A stretch of DNA of 64,000 bases, taken from assembly GCA_016710265.1 (NCBI GenBank), contig JADJJL010000006.1, forward strand, positions 496,001-560,000, given 5' to 3'. Made by a program: the position numbers and the translations under genes. The notes under the pieces are model-generated. The model made no database searches. It was not told the origin of the DNA and worked only from the letters and a program-made list of their open reading frames with translations. This stretch comes from Saprospiraceae bacterium. GTDB lineage: Bacteria > Bacteroidota > Bacteroidia > Chitinophagales > Saprospiraceae. Positions 54,086 through 63,082 of this stretch are shown piece by piece; position 1 is the stretch's first letter, and each line of letters opens with the position of its first letter.

Positions 54086-54704
54086 CGTGGCCAAAAGAAA
54101 GTAAGCAAAGAAAAGCCACCGGCTGGGCCTCTCGCTCACCCATTAGTGACTCGAAGGCTGAGCTAAAAAAAACTCACACCTTCGGTGCTCAGACAGTTTT
54201 TAGCTCGGGCGCCTTCTTCACCGCATGGGTGAATGAACAATCTACACCAAAGGTGTAGTGAAGCAAGACATTGCTTCAAGTGAATGAACCGTAAGGGCAG
54301 CTGCAAAGCCCTAGGCCGGATCTAAAATCCAGCTTTTCGTTTGGCCACAAATTTTGTTTTTAAAGAAATTAAAAGAGCCTTTCTAAACTAGCGGCGCCAA
54401 AGAGGCAGATTTTGGTGATGAAATTTATATTACAAGTATGAATATCCGAGAGTTAATCACATTATGGAAAGTACTGTTGTGTGCCTTATTTTGTCGTTAC
54501 TTAAAAAACACTCATTGAGCAAGTGGTTAATTTACTTTTCAGAAGGTGATACTTTTGTAACGACAAAATCCAGCACCCAAAATCTGCCCAACAGCGTTGG
54601 ATTTTAGAAAAGGAGGTTAAAGATTAGCGATGCAAAAAGACCCGCCGCCTTTTAGAAAGGCTGCGTTTTTGCTACTTTTTGCGCGACAAAAAGTAGGGCA
54701 AAAA
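54072..54704. ncRNA. Candidate structured noncoding element or foldback element
   Basis: A block of about 630 bases with no convincing gene. It opens with a perfect 14-pair hairpin (54072-54105, loop CGTGGC) and ends with another (54666-54704, core stem CTACTTTTTG/CAAAAAGTAG). Between them are: a stem AAGGC-x-GAGCTAAAAA with TTTTTAGCTC and GCCTT (54154-54215) enclosing CACC-TTC-GGTG; CTACACC-AAA-GGTGTAG (54242-54258); GAAGCAA-GACA-TTGCTTC (54260-54277); and nested long pairs 54376-54387/54651-54662, 54391-54396/54643-54648, 54405-54415/54577-54587 and 54488-54500/54557-54569. An alternative pair, 54321-54331/54598-54608, conflicts with the outer two. Whether it is transcribed is unknown. Strand is unassigned; a DNA foldback element is an equal alternative. 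Confidence 0.5.
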
Positions 54705-54846
54705 GAAGGAGATAAATTTTGAGTTTAATAATCTTTTAAAATTGTTAGTTATGATTAAACTTTTCTAAACACTATTGGATTACAGTATAGTAATTGAAAT
54801 GGAACAACTGTAATGGAATTCATATCGTTTACGCGCTCTGAGGAAT

Positions 54847-55911
54847 TCAAATTCTCCATCTAACCCCCAATTGATAAATTCTATGATTTATAGGATTCGT
54901 GCCTTTAAGAAATTCATTCAATTGCATCGAATAAGTAATTCCAATTTTTTTATAGCCAATCAATCCTTCTAGACCATATTGATACCTATTGATACCTAAA
55001 TGATTTACAAATATCTGTGTACTTTGTTTTAAGTCAGAATCGAATTGTAATATTTGCCTGGAACCAACTAAAATACCTCCATAAGCACCGACCGTGATCC
55101 AAATCTTTTTTATTCTTAGATCAATGCCAAGAGGAATTTTTAGATAATTGGCATGAAGCACTGATTTCTTTAGTGATAAATTAGTTGAAAAAAATAAATA
55201 ATCGTTTTCAAAATGTTTGTTTAATAAATGAATGTCTTTTGTTTGTCTTAGTATAAAGCGATTGTAGGTCAAACCGTAGTAAATTCCAAATATTGATTTT
55301 TCATTTCCTAACCGTGTCCTAAAAACTAAGCCGTACTCAAGAGGGATACTGTAATTATACAATAAATTTGGACTAAAGTTAGTACTAGCTCCATTCTGAG
55401 CAAGATCGTTGGTTAAACTTGAAAAACCAAAGCCCAAACTTAAATTCCAACTGGTTCTTTTTAAATCAGAACCTGCTATTATTTGCCTGATCAGGTTGGT
55501 GGCAGGTCGTTTTGGAATGCCTTCCTCGTTTTGAAGATCTGTCGGGAAGCTGTCCAGAGATTCATACGTTTCTTCAGGTTCAGTTGTCCAGTTTGTACTA
55601 TCCGACAATTCCATTTCTCCAAGATTTTCTGGATATATTTCGGAAGAGTCCGCCCCATCTAAAAATGGATAATTTTCACTATAAATATAAGATCCATTGT
55701 CTATAATGGGAATGGAGAATTCAGCCATTTTTTTTCTAAATTCCTGTTCGTTGATTTTTTTTAGATTAAATTGATTTTCATAATACTTGACACTGTCCAT
55801 CTGTTGTTTTAATTGTTGGACATAGTATAGTAAATCCTCAACTCCATGTTGAGCTTGTACTCCGGAAATTTTAATCCAAAGCATAATAAAGGATAGGATG
55901 TAATATTTCAT
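54847..55911 (-). CDS. Outer-membrane beta-barrel-like protein
   Basis: A protein of 354 residues starting at ATG 55911 with signal peptide MKYYILSFIMLWIKISGVQAQ. A helical stretch (about 22-60: VQQLKQQMDSVKYYENQFNLKKI) precedes an acidic linker (about 85-135) and a C-terminal barrel-like half (SWNLSLGFGFSSLTN, IFGIYYGLTYNRFIL, ITVGAYGGILVG, and the terminal GVRWRI). An ATG 18 bases upstream adds only charged residues before the leader. No family was assigned. It sits next to the structured noncoding block. Confidence 0.65.
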   Translation of the reverse strand: MKYYILSFIMLWIKISGVQAQHGVEDLLYYVQQLKQQMDSVKYYENQFNLKKINEQEFRKKMAEFSIPIIDNGSYIYSENYPFLDGADSSEIYPENLGEMELSDSTNWTTEPEETYESLDSFPTDLQNEEGIPKRPATNLIRQIIAGSDLKRTSWNLSLGFGFSSLTNDLAQNGASTNFSPNLLYNYSIPLEYGLVFRTRLGNEKSIFGIYYGLTYNRFILRQTKDIHLLNKHFENDYLFFSTNLSLKKSVLHANYLKIPLGIDLRIKKIWITVGAYGGILVGSRQILQFDSDLKQSTQIFVNHLGINRYQYGLEGLIGYKKIGITYSMQLNEFLKGTNPINHRIYQLGVRWRI

Positions 55912-55990
55912 TTTCTTGGTTTTATACAAATGTATCGTTTAATCAGGAACCGGGCCATTAATTTATCGTCCGGTTTCTTTTATCCTATAT

Positions 55991-55998
55991 TATATTTG
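55991..55998 (+). promoter_or_regulatory. -7 box TATATTTG for thyA
   Basis: Exact TAnnTTTG match, 15 bases before the ATG at 56014. It rules out the longer in-frame reading upstream. Confidence 0.45.
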
Positions 55999-56013
55999 CA
56001 AAAATTTATATAT

Positions 56014-56808
56014 ATGGATGCATATCTTCAATTGATGCAAAAGGTACTCGACGAAGGAGTCATCAAATCTGACAGAACCGGCACCGGCACCAAAAGTCTG
56101 TTTGGGCATCAAATGAGGTTTGATCTTTCCCAGGGATTTCCGCTAGTGACCACTAAGAAAGTCCATTTGAAGTCAGTCATTTTTGAATTGCTTTGGTTCC
56201 TAAAAGGAGATACCAATATCAAATATTTAAAAGAGCATGGGGTTAGTATCTGGGACGAATGGGCGGATAGTGATGGAAACCTTGGACCTGTCTATGGCCA
56301 ACAATGGCGATCATGGGGTACTAGGTCTGGTAATACCATCGATCAGATCTCAGAAGCCATTCAGACCATTCAAAGGAATCCGGATTCCAGAAGGATTATC
56401 GTTTCAGCCTGGAATGTGGAAGATCTTCCTCAGATGGCTTTAAATCCCTGCCATTGTTTGTTTCAATTCTATGTTTCACAAGGCAAATTGTCTTGCCAAT
56501 TGTACCAAAGAAGCGCCGATCTTTTCTTAGGAGTTCCATTTAACATCGCCTCTTATGCATTATTGACCATGATGATGGCACAAGTATGTCAGCTTCAGCC
56601 TGGCGATTTTGTGCACACTTTTGGGGATGTTCATCTTTATTTAAACCATCAGGAACAAGCAGAATTACAGCTTTCAAGAAAACCATTTTATTTACCTAAA
56701 ATATTGATTAACAGCAAGGTTAAGCAAATTGACGACTTTGTTTTTGAAGATTTTGAACTAATCAATTATCAAGCCCATCCGGGGATTAAAGCTCCCATTG
56801 CGGTATAA
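56014..56808 (+). CDS. thyA: Thymidylate synthase
   Basis: A folate-dependent enzyme of 264 residues making dTMP from dUMP. DRTGTGTKSLFGHQMRF holds the phosphate-binding arginine, WDEWADSDGNLGPVYGQQWR is the typical central block, and ALNPCHCLFQ gives the catalytic Cys146, the same number as in E. coli. HTFGDVHLYLNH and the C-terminal AV ending follow. The start is ATG 56014, giving MDAYLQLMQKVL; upstream in-frame codons would add residues with no counterpart and would place the start before the promoter box. Confidence 0.97.
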   Translation: MDAYLQLMQKVLDEGVIKSDRTGTGTKSLFGHQMRFDLSQGFPLVTTKKVHLKSVIFELLWFLKGDTNIKYLKEHGVSIWDEWADSDGNLGPVYGQQWRSWGTRSGNTIDQISEAIQTIQRNPDSRRIIVSAWNVEDLPQMALNPCHCLFQFYVSQGKLSCQLYQRSADLFLGVPFNIASYALLTMMMAQVCQLQPGDFVHTFGDVHLYLNHQEQAELQLSRKPFYLPKILINSKVKQIDDFVFEDFELINYQAHPGIKAPIAV

Positions 56809-56901
56809 ATTTTATTAAATATTTAACTAGACCACACATTGCAAAATAAAAATATTTATTCATTTCTTTGGCTTAGAATTAGGAAATATTCAGAGAAGAA
56901 G

Positions 56902-56909
56902 TACTTTTG
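56902..56909 (+). promoter_or_regulatory. -7 box TACTTTTG for the act operon
   Basis: Exact TAnnTTTG match, 70 bases before the actA ATG at 56980. Confidence 0.45.
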
Positions 56910-56979
56910 CACCGAAGTAAGCTATAATCTCTTACTTGTGAAAATTTGTAATTTGTATTAAGTTAATTTTCAATATTTT

Positions 56980-58389
56980 ATGAGCTGCAAACAAGTTCTA
57001 AAGATTCTTTTTGCTCTTGTGCTGTCCCAGGTAGCCTTATCAGCTGCACCGGATATTGAGCTTGGAAAAACCTCTTTTAAAAACAATTGTGCCAGTTGTC
57101 ACAATAAAAATATGAAAGACGCTCTGACAGGTCCGGCTTTGGCGGGATTTGTAGAACGTTGGGCTGCATACCCCAAGGAAGATCTCTATAAGTGGATTAG
57201 GAATTCTCAGGCCATGATAAACGCCGGGCATCCAAAGGCTACCGAGCTTTGGGCGCAGTACAAGCCTACCGTTATGACGGCATTTCCAAATTTGACAGAT
57301 GACGAAATTGAAAGTATAGTTCTGTATGTAAATGGAGTAGCTGCAGGTACCTATCCACCTAAATCAGCTGATTCGGTTGCCACTGGAACTGGGACTCCTT
57401 CATCTGGTGGGCAAGCTTCTTCTATTTGGTTGTATTTAATTTTTGGAATATTATTGGCTCTTGCACTATTCCTTTGGAGCCTACAGAATGACCTCATTTA
57501 TGCTAAGAAAACAGCTGAAGGGGATCCATCCGCTTCCAAAAAAACGATTTGGGAATTACTTACCAGCAAATCTGTCATCAGTTTTGTACTTTTTGCACTT
57601 GTACTTTTTGGTGGTTATGCGACGGTTAATAATGCAATTTCATTAGGTCGTCAACAAAATTACGCACCAGAGCAACCCATTAAATTCAGTCATGCCACCC
57701 ATGCTGGTTTGCATAAGATAGATTGTAACTATTGCCATGATGGAGCCCGAAGAAGCAAGCAAAGTGTAATCCCACCGGCAAGTACTTGTATGAATTGTCA
57801 CAAAGCCATTAAGAATGGTAGTAAATATGGCACCGCTGAGTTGACCAAAATTTACGCGTCCATTGGTTTTGATCCAATGACTGATAAATACATTTCCAAT
57901 TATGAAAGCTTGAGCAATGAGGAAATTAAAGCAATTTACACCAAATGGATTGGGGAAGAATATAAAAAAGTAAATGCAGTAACTACACTAAGTGGGGATG
58001 CGCAAACCCAGGTAGACGATCAATGGGCAGATATTGAATCGTCGCTCACACATGCATCTAAGCCTAAAGTTTCTGGTCCTATTGAATGGATTAGAATTCA
58101 TAATCTTCCGGACCATGTCTATTTTAACCACTCACAACACGTGACCATCGGGAAAATAGAATGTCAAAAATGTCATGGAAAAGTGGAAGAAATGGATTTA
58201 CTACGTCAATATTCCCCACTGTCTATGGGCTGGTGTATCAACTGCCATCGAGAAACCGATGTAAAGTTTCAGGACAATGCCTATTATGAAACTTATAAAA
58301 CGTACCATCTAGAATTAAAAGATGGTACAAGAACCAGTGTAAAAGTTTCCGACATAGGTGGTTTAGAATGTCAAAAATGTCACTATTGA
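56980..58389 (+). CDS. actA: Alternative complex III cytochrome c subunit ActA, six heme motifs
   Basis: A multiheme cytochrome of 469 residues that accepts electrons within the quinol-oxidising alternative complex III. After a signal peptide ending at LSAA, an N-terminal mono-heme cytochrome c domain has CASCH near residue 37 and a distal Met in VMTAF. Two membrane segments at about 145-167 and 195-215 follow. The C-terminal part has five further CXXCH motifs (CNYCH, CMNCH, CQKCH, CINCH, CQKCH), giving six in all. ActA of other bacteria is usually described as pentaheme, so the N-terminal domain is an addition. It is the first gene of the operon. Confidence 0.93.
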   Translation: MSCKQVLKILFALVLSQVALSAAPDIELGKTSFKNNCASCHNKNMKDALTGPALAGFVERWAAYPKEDLYKWIRNSQAMINAGHPKATELWAQYKPTVMTAFPNLTDDEIESIVLYVNGVAAGTYPPKSADSVATGTGTPSSGGQASSIWLYLIFGILLALALFLWSLQNDLIYAKKTAEGDPSASKKTIWELLTSKSVISFVLFALVLFGGYATVNNAISLGRQQNYAPEQPIKFSHATHAGLHKIDCNYCHDGARRSKQSVIPPASTCMNCHKAIKNGSKYGTAELTKIYASIGFDPMTDKYISNYESLSNEEIKAIYTKWIGEEYKKVNAVTTLSGDAQTQVDDQWADIESSLTHASKPKVSGPIEWIRIHNLPDHVYFNHSQHVTIGKIECQKCHGKVEEMDLLRQYSPLSMGWCINCHRETDVKFQDNAYYETYKTYHLELKDGTRTSVKVSDIGGLECQKCHY

Positions 58390-58407
58390 TTTTTTAATAA
58401 ATATCAA

Positions 58408-61400
58408 ATGATGAAAAGCAATGAAAATGGTTGGGTAAGCGTCGAAGAATTGGTACAAGACCGGAACTTTCTAGAATCTCAACAATCTGAAATTAGTCCG
58501 GTGGCCATGGATGCCATTCTTGAAGATGAAAACCTCATGGACCTTTCTTCGAATCGAAGAGATTTTCTAAAAGTATTAGGTTTTGGTATTAGTGCTGCAA
58601 CATTGGCCTCATGTGAAATTCCAGTCAAAAGAGCCATTCCATATGTTATAGCTCCTGATGAAATTGTTCCCGGTATAGCCAATTATTATGCTTCCAGTTT
58701 TGTCAATGGTGGAGATTATTGTGCAGTCTTGGTTAAAACAAGGGAAGGTAGACCTATTAAGTTAGAAGGTAATCCTTCCTCCAAAGTAACACGGGGTGGT
58801 ACTTCTGCCAGAGTTCAAGCATCTGTACTTTCGCTTTATGATATTAATAGACTAAAATCCGCAGCTAAAATTCAAAACGGCCAAGCCACAGAAATTAGTT
58901 GGCAAGAATTGGATGCAGAATTAACTGGTAAATTGAATGCTGGATCAAGAATTCGTATAATTGGCTCTACACAAATGAGCCCTACAGCTCAAAAAGCTGT
59001 TCAGGAATTTTGTGTGAAATATCCAAATACAAAACATATACAATACGATGCAATCTCAAGTGCTGCATTGCTTCAAGCGGTGCAAAATTCATTTGGGCAA
59101 AGAGTAATTCCTGATTATAGATTTGACCAAGCAGAAACCATCGTCAGTTTTAATGCTGATTTTTTAGGCACTTGGATTTCTCCAATAGAATATGCATCGC
59201 AATATGCTAAAAGAAGAACTTTGCAAGGAGCCAATTTGTCCATGTCCAGACATTATCAAGTGGAAGCCCAAATGTCCATGACTGGTTCAAATGCAGACAA
59301 TAGAATTTTGGTAAGGCCTTCTGAACAAGGTTCTGCCATTGCTTATTTATACAGTTTAATTGCTGCTAAAGCAGGAACATCTGCTTCTGCTGGAGCAGAT
59401 TTAAATGATAAAGCTAAAAAAGCCCTAACCGCAGCTGCAGAATCCTTGTGGGCAAATAAAGGAAAATCTTTGGTGGTTTCTGCTTCCAACAATGTTGCTG
59501 AACAAACATTGGTTTTGGCCATTAATTCATTGTTGGGAAATATCGGTACGACGATCGGTTTTAACAGAGCGTCTTTCCAAAGACAGGGTGATGAAAGAAT
59601 GTTGGCAGAAGCACTCAAAGAAATAAACGCCGGCCAAGTTGATGCTGTGTTTTTATGGAACGCGAATCCATGTTATGATCTACCGAATGCTGATGAATGG
59701 GCTCAAGCCTTAGGAAAAGTAGCTACCAGCGTCAGTTTCAATACCATCATGGATGAATCTACCAGTTTGTGCAATTACAGCGCTCCCGATCATCATTTTC
59801 TAGAGTCTTGGGGTGATGTAGAGGCAAAACGTGGTTTTTTGTCATTAATGCAACCGACCATTCAACCGATCTTTAAAACACGTCAAAGCCCACATTCCTT
59901 GTTAGTTTGGGCTGGAAGTGCCAATTTAGTAACCGGTTCTGATCAACCATATTACGAATATTTGAAAGCCAATTGGCGTACAAGCTATTTTAGCGGTACA
60001 GACTTTCAGTCTTTCTGGGACAGTGCTTTGCACAATGGAGTTTTTGAAATGGAGAGTTCCAGTCCTGAAGCCCCTGCTTTTGCTGGAAATGTGACTGAAG
60101 CTTTAGGTAATGTTAGTAAACCATCTTCATCTACCAATGAAATCTCATTTTATGAGCCTATTGGTGTGGGTGCAGGTCAGTATGCCAACAATCCATGGTT
60201 GCAAGAACTACCGGATCCAGTCATGAGAACTGCATGGGGTAATTACCTAGCATGTACGGTTTCTTTTGACGGTGATAGAAGATTTTCAGCTGAAAATGGA
60301 GTAAAAGAAGATGGAGAATTATTGGAAGTAAAAATTGCAGGAAGTAGTTACACTTTAGGTTCTGTTAAACAGTTTGGCCAAATGCCTGGAACAACCTCGG
60401 TTGCTTTAGGATATGGAAGAAAACAAGCTGGAATATGTGGAACCGGAATTGGTACAGATTTTAATGCTTCGTTGACTACGGATGCCAATGGTTTTACACA
60501 ATATTACAATACGAATGTTGAAATTGCAGCTTCTGCTGGAAAAATAGAAAAACATTTTGCCTGCGTGCAGCATCACCACACCATGGGAGTGACTGCAATC
60601 GAAAAAAGCTCAGGACAAAAAATCAATGCAGATGAAGCCGCTTTGGTGGATGATGCTTTTAAAGGAGTCACCAAAGGGTATCAAGGTTCTTTGACCAAAA
60701 GAACTATTTTTAGACATTCGCATATTTCTGAAATAAAAGAAAAAACAGAAGCGCTTGTAAAAGAAAGGAAAGGCCATCAACATCTCAACGAACAAACATT
60801 ATATCCGGGGCATGAATATTTATACAATGCCGGACATAAATGGGGCATGCACATCGATTTAAATGCATGTATTGGATGTGGCACTTGTGCAGTAGCTTGT
60901 ATGGCAGAAAACAACGTGCCGGTGGTAGGAAAAAGAGAAGTTTCCCGACACCACGAGATGACATGGTTGAGAATCGACCGTTATTATTACGGTGATGTTG
61001 AAAATCCGAATGTGGTTTATCAACCTATGATGTGTCAACATTGCGAAAATGCTCCTTGCGAAAACGTTTGTCCGGTCAATGCTACAAATCACTCTTCTGA
61101 AGGATTGAATCAAATGGCTTACAACCGTTGTGTTGGAACCAGATATTGCGCCAACAACTGCCCTTATAAGGTCAGAAGATTTAACTGGTATGACTTTACC
61201 ACAGCAGATCTTTTCCCTGGTAATCATAAAAATCTTGCAGGTGAAACAGACAAACCATATTATGCTGAAAATTTGGTGCGAATGGTATTAAATCCTGATG
61301 TAACCGTTAGATCTAGAGGAGTTATTGAAAAATGTTCTTTCTGTGTGCAAAGAATTCAGGAAGGAAAGTTATCTGCAAAAAAATCACAAAGAAAATTAAT

Positions 61401-61602
61401 TGATACAGATGTGAGAACGGCTTGTCAGACTGCTTGTCCAACCGGTGCGATCACATTTGGAGATAGTAATAATCCTGAAAGTCAGTTGTCTAAAAAATTG
61501 GATAATCCATTGAATTATCTAGTATTGGAAGAAGTGAACGTCGCCTCTTCAGTCAACTATACCATGAAGGTGAATAATAGAGATCACAGTATTGATGCTT
61601 AA
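58408..61602 (+). CDS. actB: Alternative complex III iron-sulfur subunit ActB
   Basis: A protein of 1064 residues combining a molybdopterin-oxidoreductase-like domain (without clear cofactor ligands) and a C-terminal ferredoxin-like domain. NRRDFLKVLGFGISAATLASC near residues 49-69 is the variant Tat-type leader of the family. The cluster motifs are CIGCGTCAVAC, CQHCENAPCENVCPV, CVGTRYCANNCP (with a Thr in one Cys position) and CSFCVQRI with CQTACPTGA. It carries electrons through the complex on the periplasmic side. It lies 18 bases after actA. Confidence 0.95.
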   Translation: MMKSNENGWVSVEELVQDRNFLESQQSEISPVAMDAILEDENLMDLSSNRRDFLKVLGFGISAATLASCEIPVKRAIPYVIAPDEIVPGIANYYASSFVNGGDYCAVLVKTREGRPIKLEGNPSSKVTRGGTSARVQASVLSLYDINRLKSAAKIQNGQATEISWQELDAELTGKLNAGSRIRIIGSTQMSPTAQKAVQEFCVKYPNTKHIQYDAISSAALLQAVQNSFGQRVIPDYRFDQAETIVSFNADFLGTWISPIEYASQYAKRRTLQGANLSMSRHYQVEAQMSMTGSNADNRILVRPSEQGSAIAYLYSLIAAKAGTSASAGADLNDKAKKALTAAAESLWANKGKSLVVSASNNVAEQTLVLAINSLLGNIGTTIGFNRASFQRQGDERMLAEALKEINAGQVDAVFLWNANPCYDLPNADEWAQALGKVATSVSFNTIMDESTSLCNYSAPDHHFLESWGDVEAKRGFLSLMQPTIQPIFKTRQSPHSLLVWAGSANLVTGSDQPYYEYLKANWRTSYFSGTDFQSFWDSALHNGVFEMESSSPEAPAFAGNVTEALGNVSKPSSSTNEISFYEPIGVGAGQYANNPWLQELPDPVMRTAWGNYLACTVSFDGDRRFSAENGVKEDGELLEVKIAGSSYTLGSVKQFGQMPGTTSVALGYGRKQAGICGTGIGTDFNASLTTDANGFTQYYNTNVEIAASAGKIEKHFACVQHHHTMGVTAIEKSSGQKINADEAALVDDAFKGVTKGYQGSLTKRTIFRHSHISEIKEKTEALVKERKGHQHLNEQTLYPGHEYLYNAGHKWGMHIDLNACIGCGTCAVACMAENNVPVVGKREVSRHHEMTWLRIDRYYYGDVENPNVVYQPMMCQHCENAPCENVCPVNATNHSSEGLNQMAYNRCVGTRYCANNCPYKVRRFNWYDFTTADLFPGNHKNLAGETDKPYYAENLVRMVLNPDVTVRSRGVIEKCSFCVQRIQEGKLSAKKSQRKLIDTDVRTACQTACPTGAITFGDSNNPESQLSKKLDNPLNYLVLEEVNVASSVNYTMKVNNRDHSIDA

Positions 61603-61630
61603 TATTTAAAACTAAATTAAAAGAATCGAA

Positions 61631-63058
61631 ATGGCTGGAGGATATGTAGCCCCTGTAAGAAGACCCCTGATCGAAGGACACAAGACTTATCATCAGATTA
61701 CTGAAGATTTGTGTGCACCTACCGAAAGAGCTCCAAGCAGGGCCTGGATTATTGCTTTTCTGATTTCAGTAAGCGTACTTGCATTTGGTGTTTTTTGCAT
61801 TTTGTGGACCATTTGGATGGGAACAGGAAGCTGGAACCTAAACAGAACGATAGGATGGGGATATGACATTACTAATTTTGTTTGGTGGATCGGTATTGGT
61901 CATGCGGGAACTTTGATTTCTGCCATCTTGATGTTATTTAGACAAAGATGGAGAACGGGTGTAAACCGCGCAGCAGAAGCGATGACGATTTTTGCCGTAA
62001 TCTGTGCTGCCTTGTTTCCAATTATACACGTTGGTAGGGTGTGGGTAGTTTTTTACTTTTTACCTTACCCCAATACCCGTGGATCTTTATGGGTAAATTT
62101 TAACTCTCCGCTTCTTTGGGACGTTTTTGCGATATCCACTTATTTTTCTGTTTCACTTTTATTTTGGTACACTGGCCTAGTTCCGGATTTTGCTACGGTA
62201 AGAAATCGTGCGACCGGATTGCGCAAAAAAATATACAATACCCTTTCTTTTGGTTGGACAGGTTCTGCTAAACATTGGCAAAGGTGGGAGTCACTCTCTT
62301 TGGTTTTAGCCGGATTATCCACACCATTGGTTCTTTCTGTACACACCATCGTAAGTTTTGACTTTGCTACTTCTGTTATCCCAGGTTGGCATACGACCAT
62401 TTTTCCTCCTTATTTTGTAGCAGGGGCGATATTTTCTGGATTTGCCATGGTGCAAACTTTGATGGTGATCACCAGAAAAATTCTGAAATTAGAAGAGTAT
62501 ATTACGCTAGAACACATAGAATCTATGAACAAGGTTATTCTTGTTACAGGAACTATAGTGGGAGTCGCTTATTTGACAGAGTTGTTCATCGCTTGGTATT
62601 CAGGTTATGTCTATGAGCAATTTGCCTTTTTAAATAGAGCTACAGGTATTTATTGGTGGTCCTATTTTGGTATGATGACTTGTAATGTGATTTCACCTCA
62701 GATCTTCTGGGTCAAGAAATTTAGAAGAAGCATTTTTGTCACATTTTTTATGTCGATTTTTGTCAATATTGGAATGTGGTTTGAGCGTTTTGTCATCATT
62801 GCCACCACTTTGGCCAGAGATTATTTGCCATCTTCATGGAGTTACTATTATCCAAGTTGGGTAGAAATAGGAATTTTCGTAGGTACGATTGGATTGTTTT
62901 TTACTTTGTACATGATCTTTACAAGAGTTGCTCCAGTGGTAGCTATTGCAGAAGTAAAGCATATTCTTAAAGTAGGTGGAGATCAGTATATTGGTGAAAA
63001 TAGAATTCAAACCAGTCATTCCCATGAACATCCATCAGAATCACATTCTAATCATTAA
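61631..63058 (+). CDS. actC: Alternative complex III quinol-binding membrane subunit ActC
   Basis: An NrfD/PsrC-type membrane protein of 475 residues with about ten helices. It starts with a soluble segment (RRPLIEGHKTYHQITEDLCAP). Helix pieces such as WGYDITNFVWWIGIGHAGTLISAILML and WHTTIFPPYFVAGAIFSGFAMVQT carry the conserved charged and His residues proposed for quinol binding and proton transfer. The C-terminus is His-rich. It is 28 bases after actB and 24 before actD. Confidence 0.95.
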   Translation: MAGGYVAPVRRPLIEGHKTYHQITEDLCAPTERAPSRAWIIAFLISVSVLAFGVFCILWTIWMGTGSWNLNRTIGWGYDITNFVWWIGIGHAGTLISAILMLFRQRWRTGVNRAAEAMTIFAVICAALFPIIHVGRVWVVFYFLPYPNTRGSLWVNFNSPLLWDVFAISTYFSVSLLFWYTGLVPDFATVRNRATGLRKKIYNTLSFGWTGSAKHWQRWESLSLVLAGLSTPLVLSVHTIVSFDFATSVIPGWHTTIFPPYFVAGAIFSGFAMVQTLMVITRKILKLEEYITLEHIESMNKVILVTGTIVGVAYLTELFIAWYSGYVYEQFAFLNRATGIYWWSYFGMMTCNVISPQIFWVKKFRRSIFVTFFMSIFVNIGMWFERFVIIATTLARDYLPSSWSYYYPSWVEIGIFVGTIGLFFTLYMIFTRVAPVVAIAEVKHILKVGGDQYIGENRIQTSHSHEHPSESHSNH

Positions 63059-63082
63059 TTCAAGAATCAGAATCATAGAAAT

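Larger units (their letters stand above)
53699..54846. other. 1.15-kb intergenic region between a T9SS cargo gene and an outer-membrane protein gene
   Basis: No protein-coding gene longer than about 30 codons is convincing here. The region holds the two direct repeats, the structured block and a TACTTTTG box at 54550-54557 inside it. A 26-codon frame at 54438-54518 is recorded only as a possibility. The remaining sequence (53865-53999 and 54705-54846) is AT-rich with nothing recognised. Confidence 0.85.

Noticed and set aside
54584..54604. Integron attC-like boxes GCCCAAC and GTTGGAT
   Set aside because: They match the R-box consensus forms but are separated by only three bases, with no L boxes, no integrase gene and no cassette structure. 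They are more simply a small hairpin.
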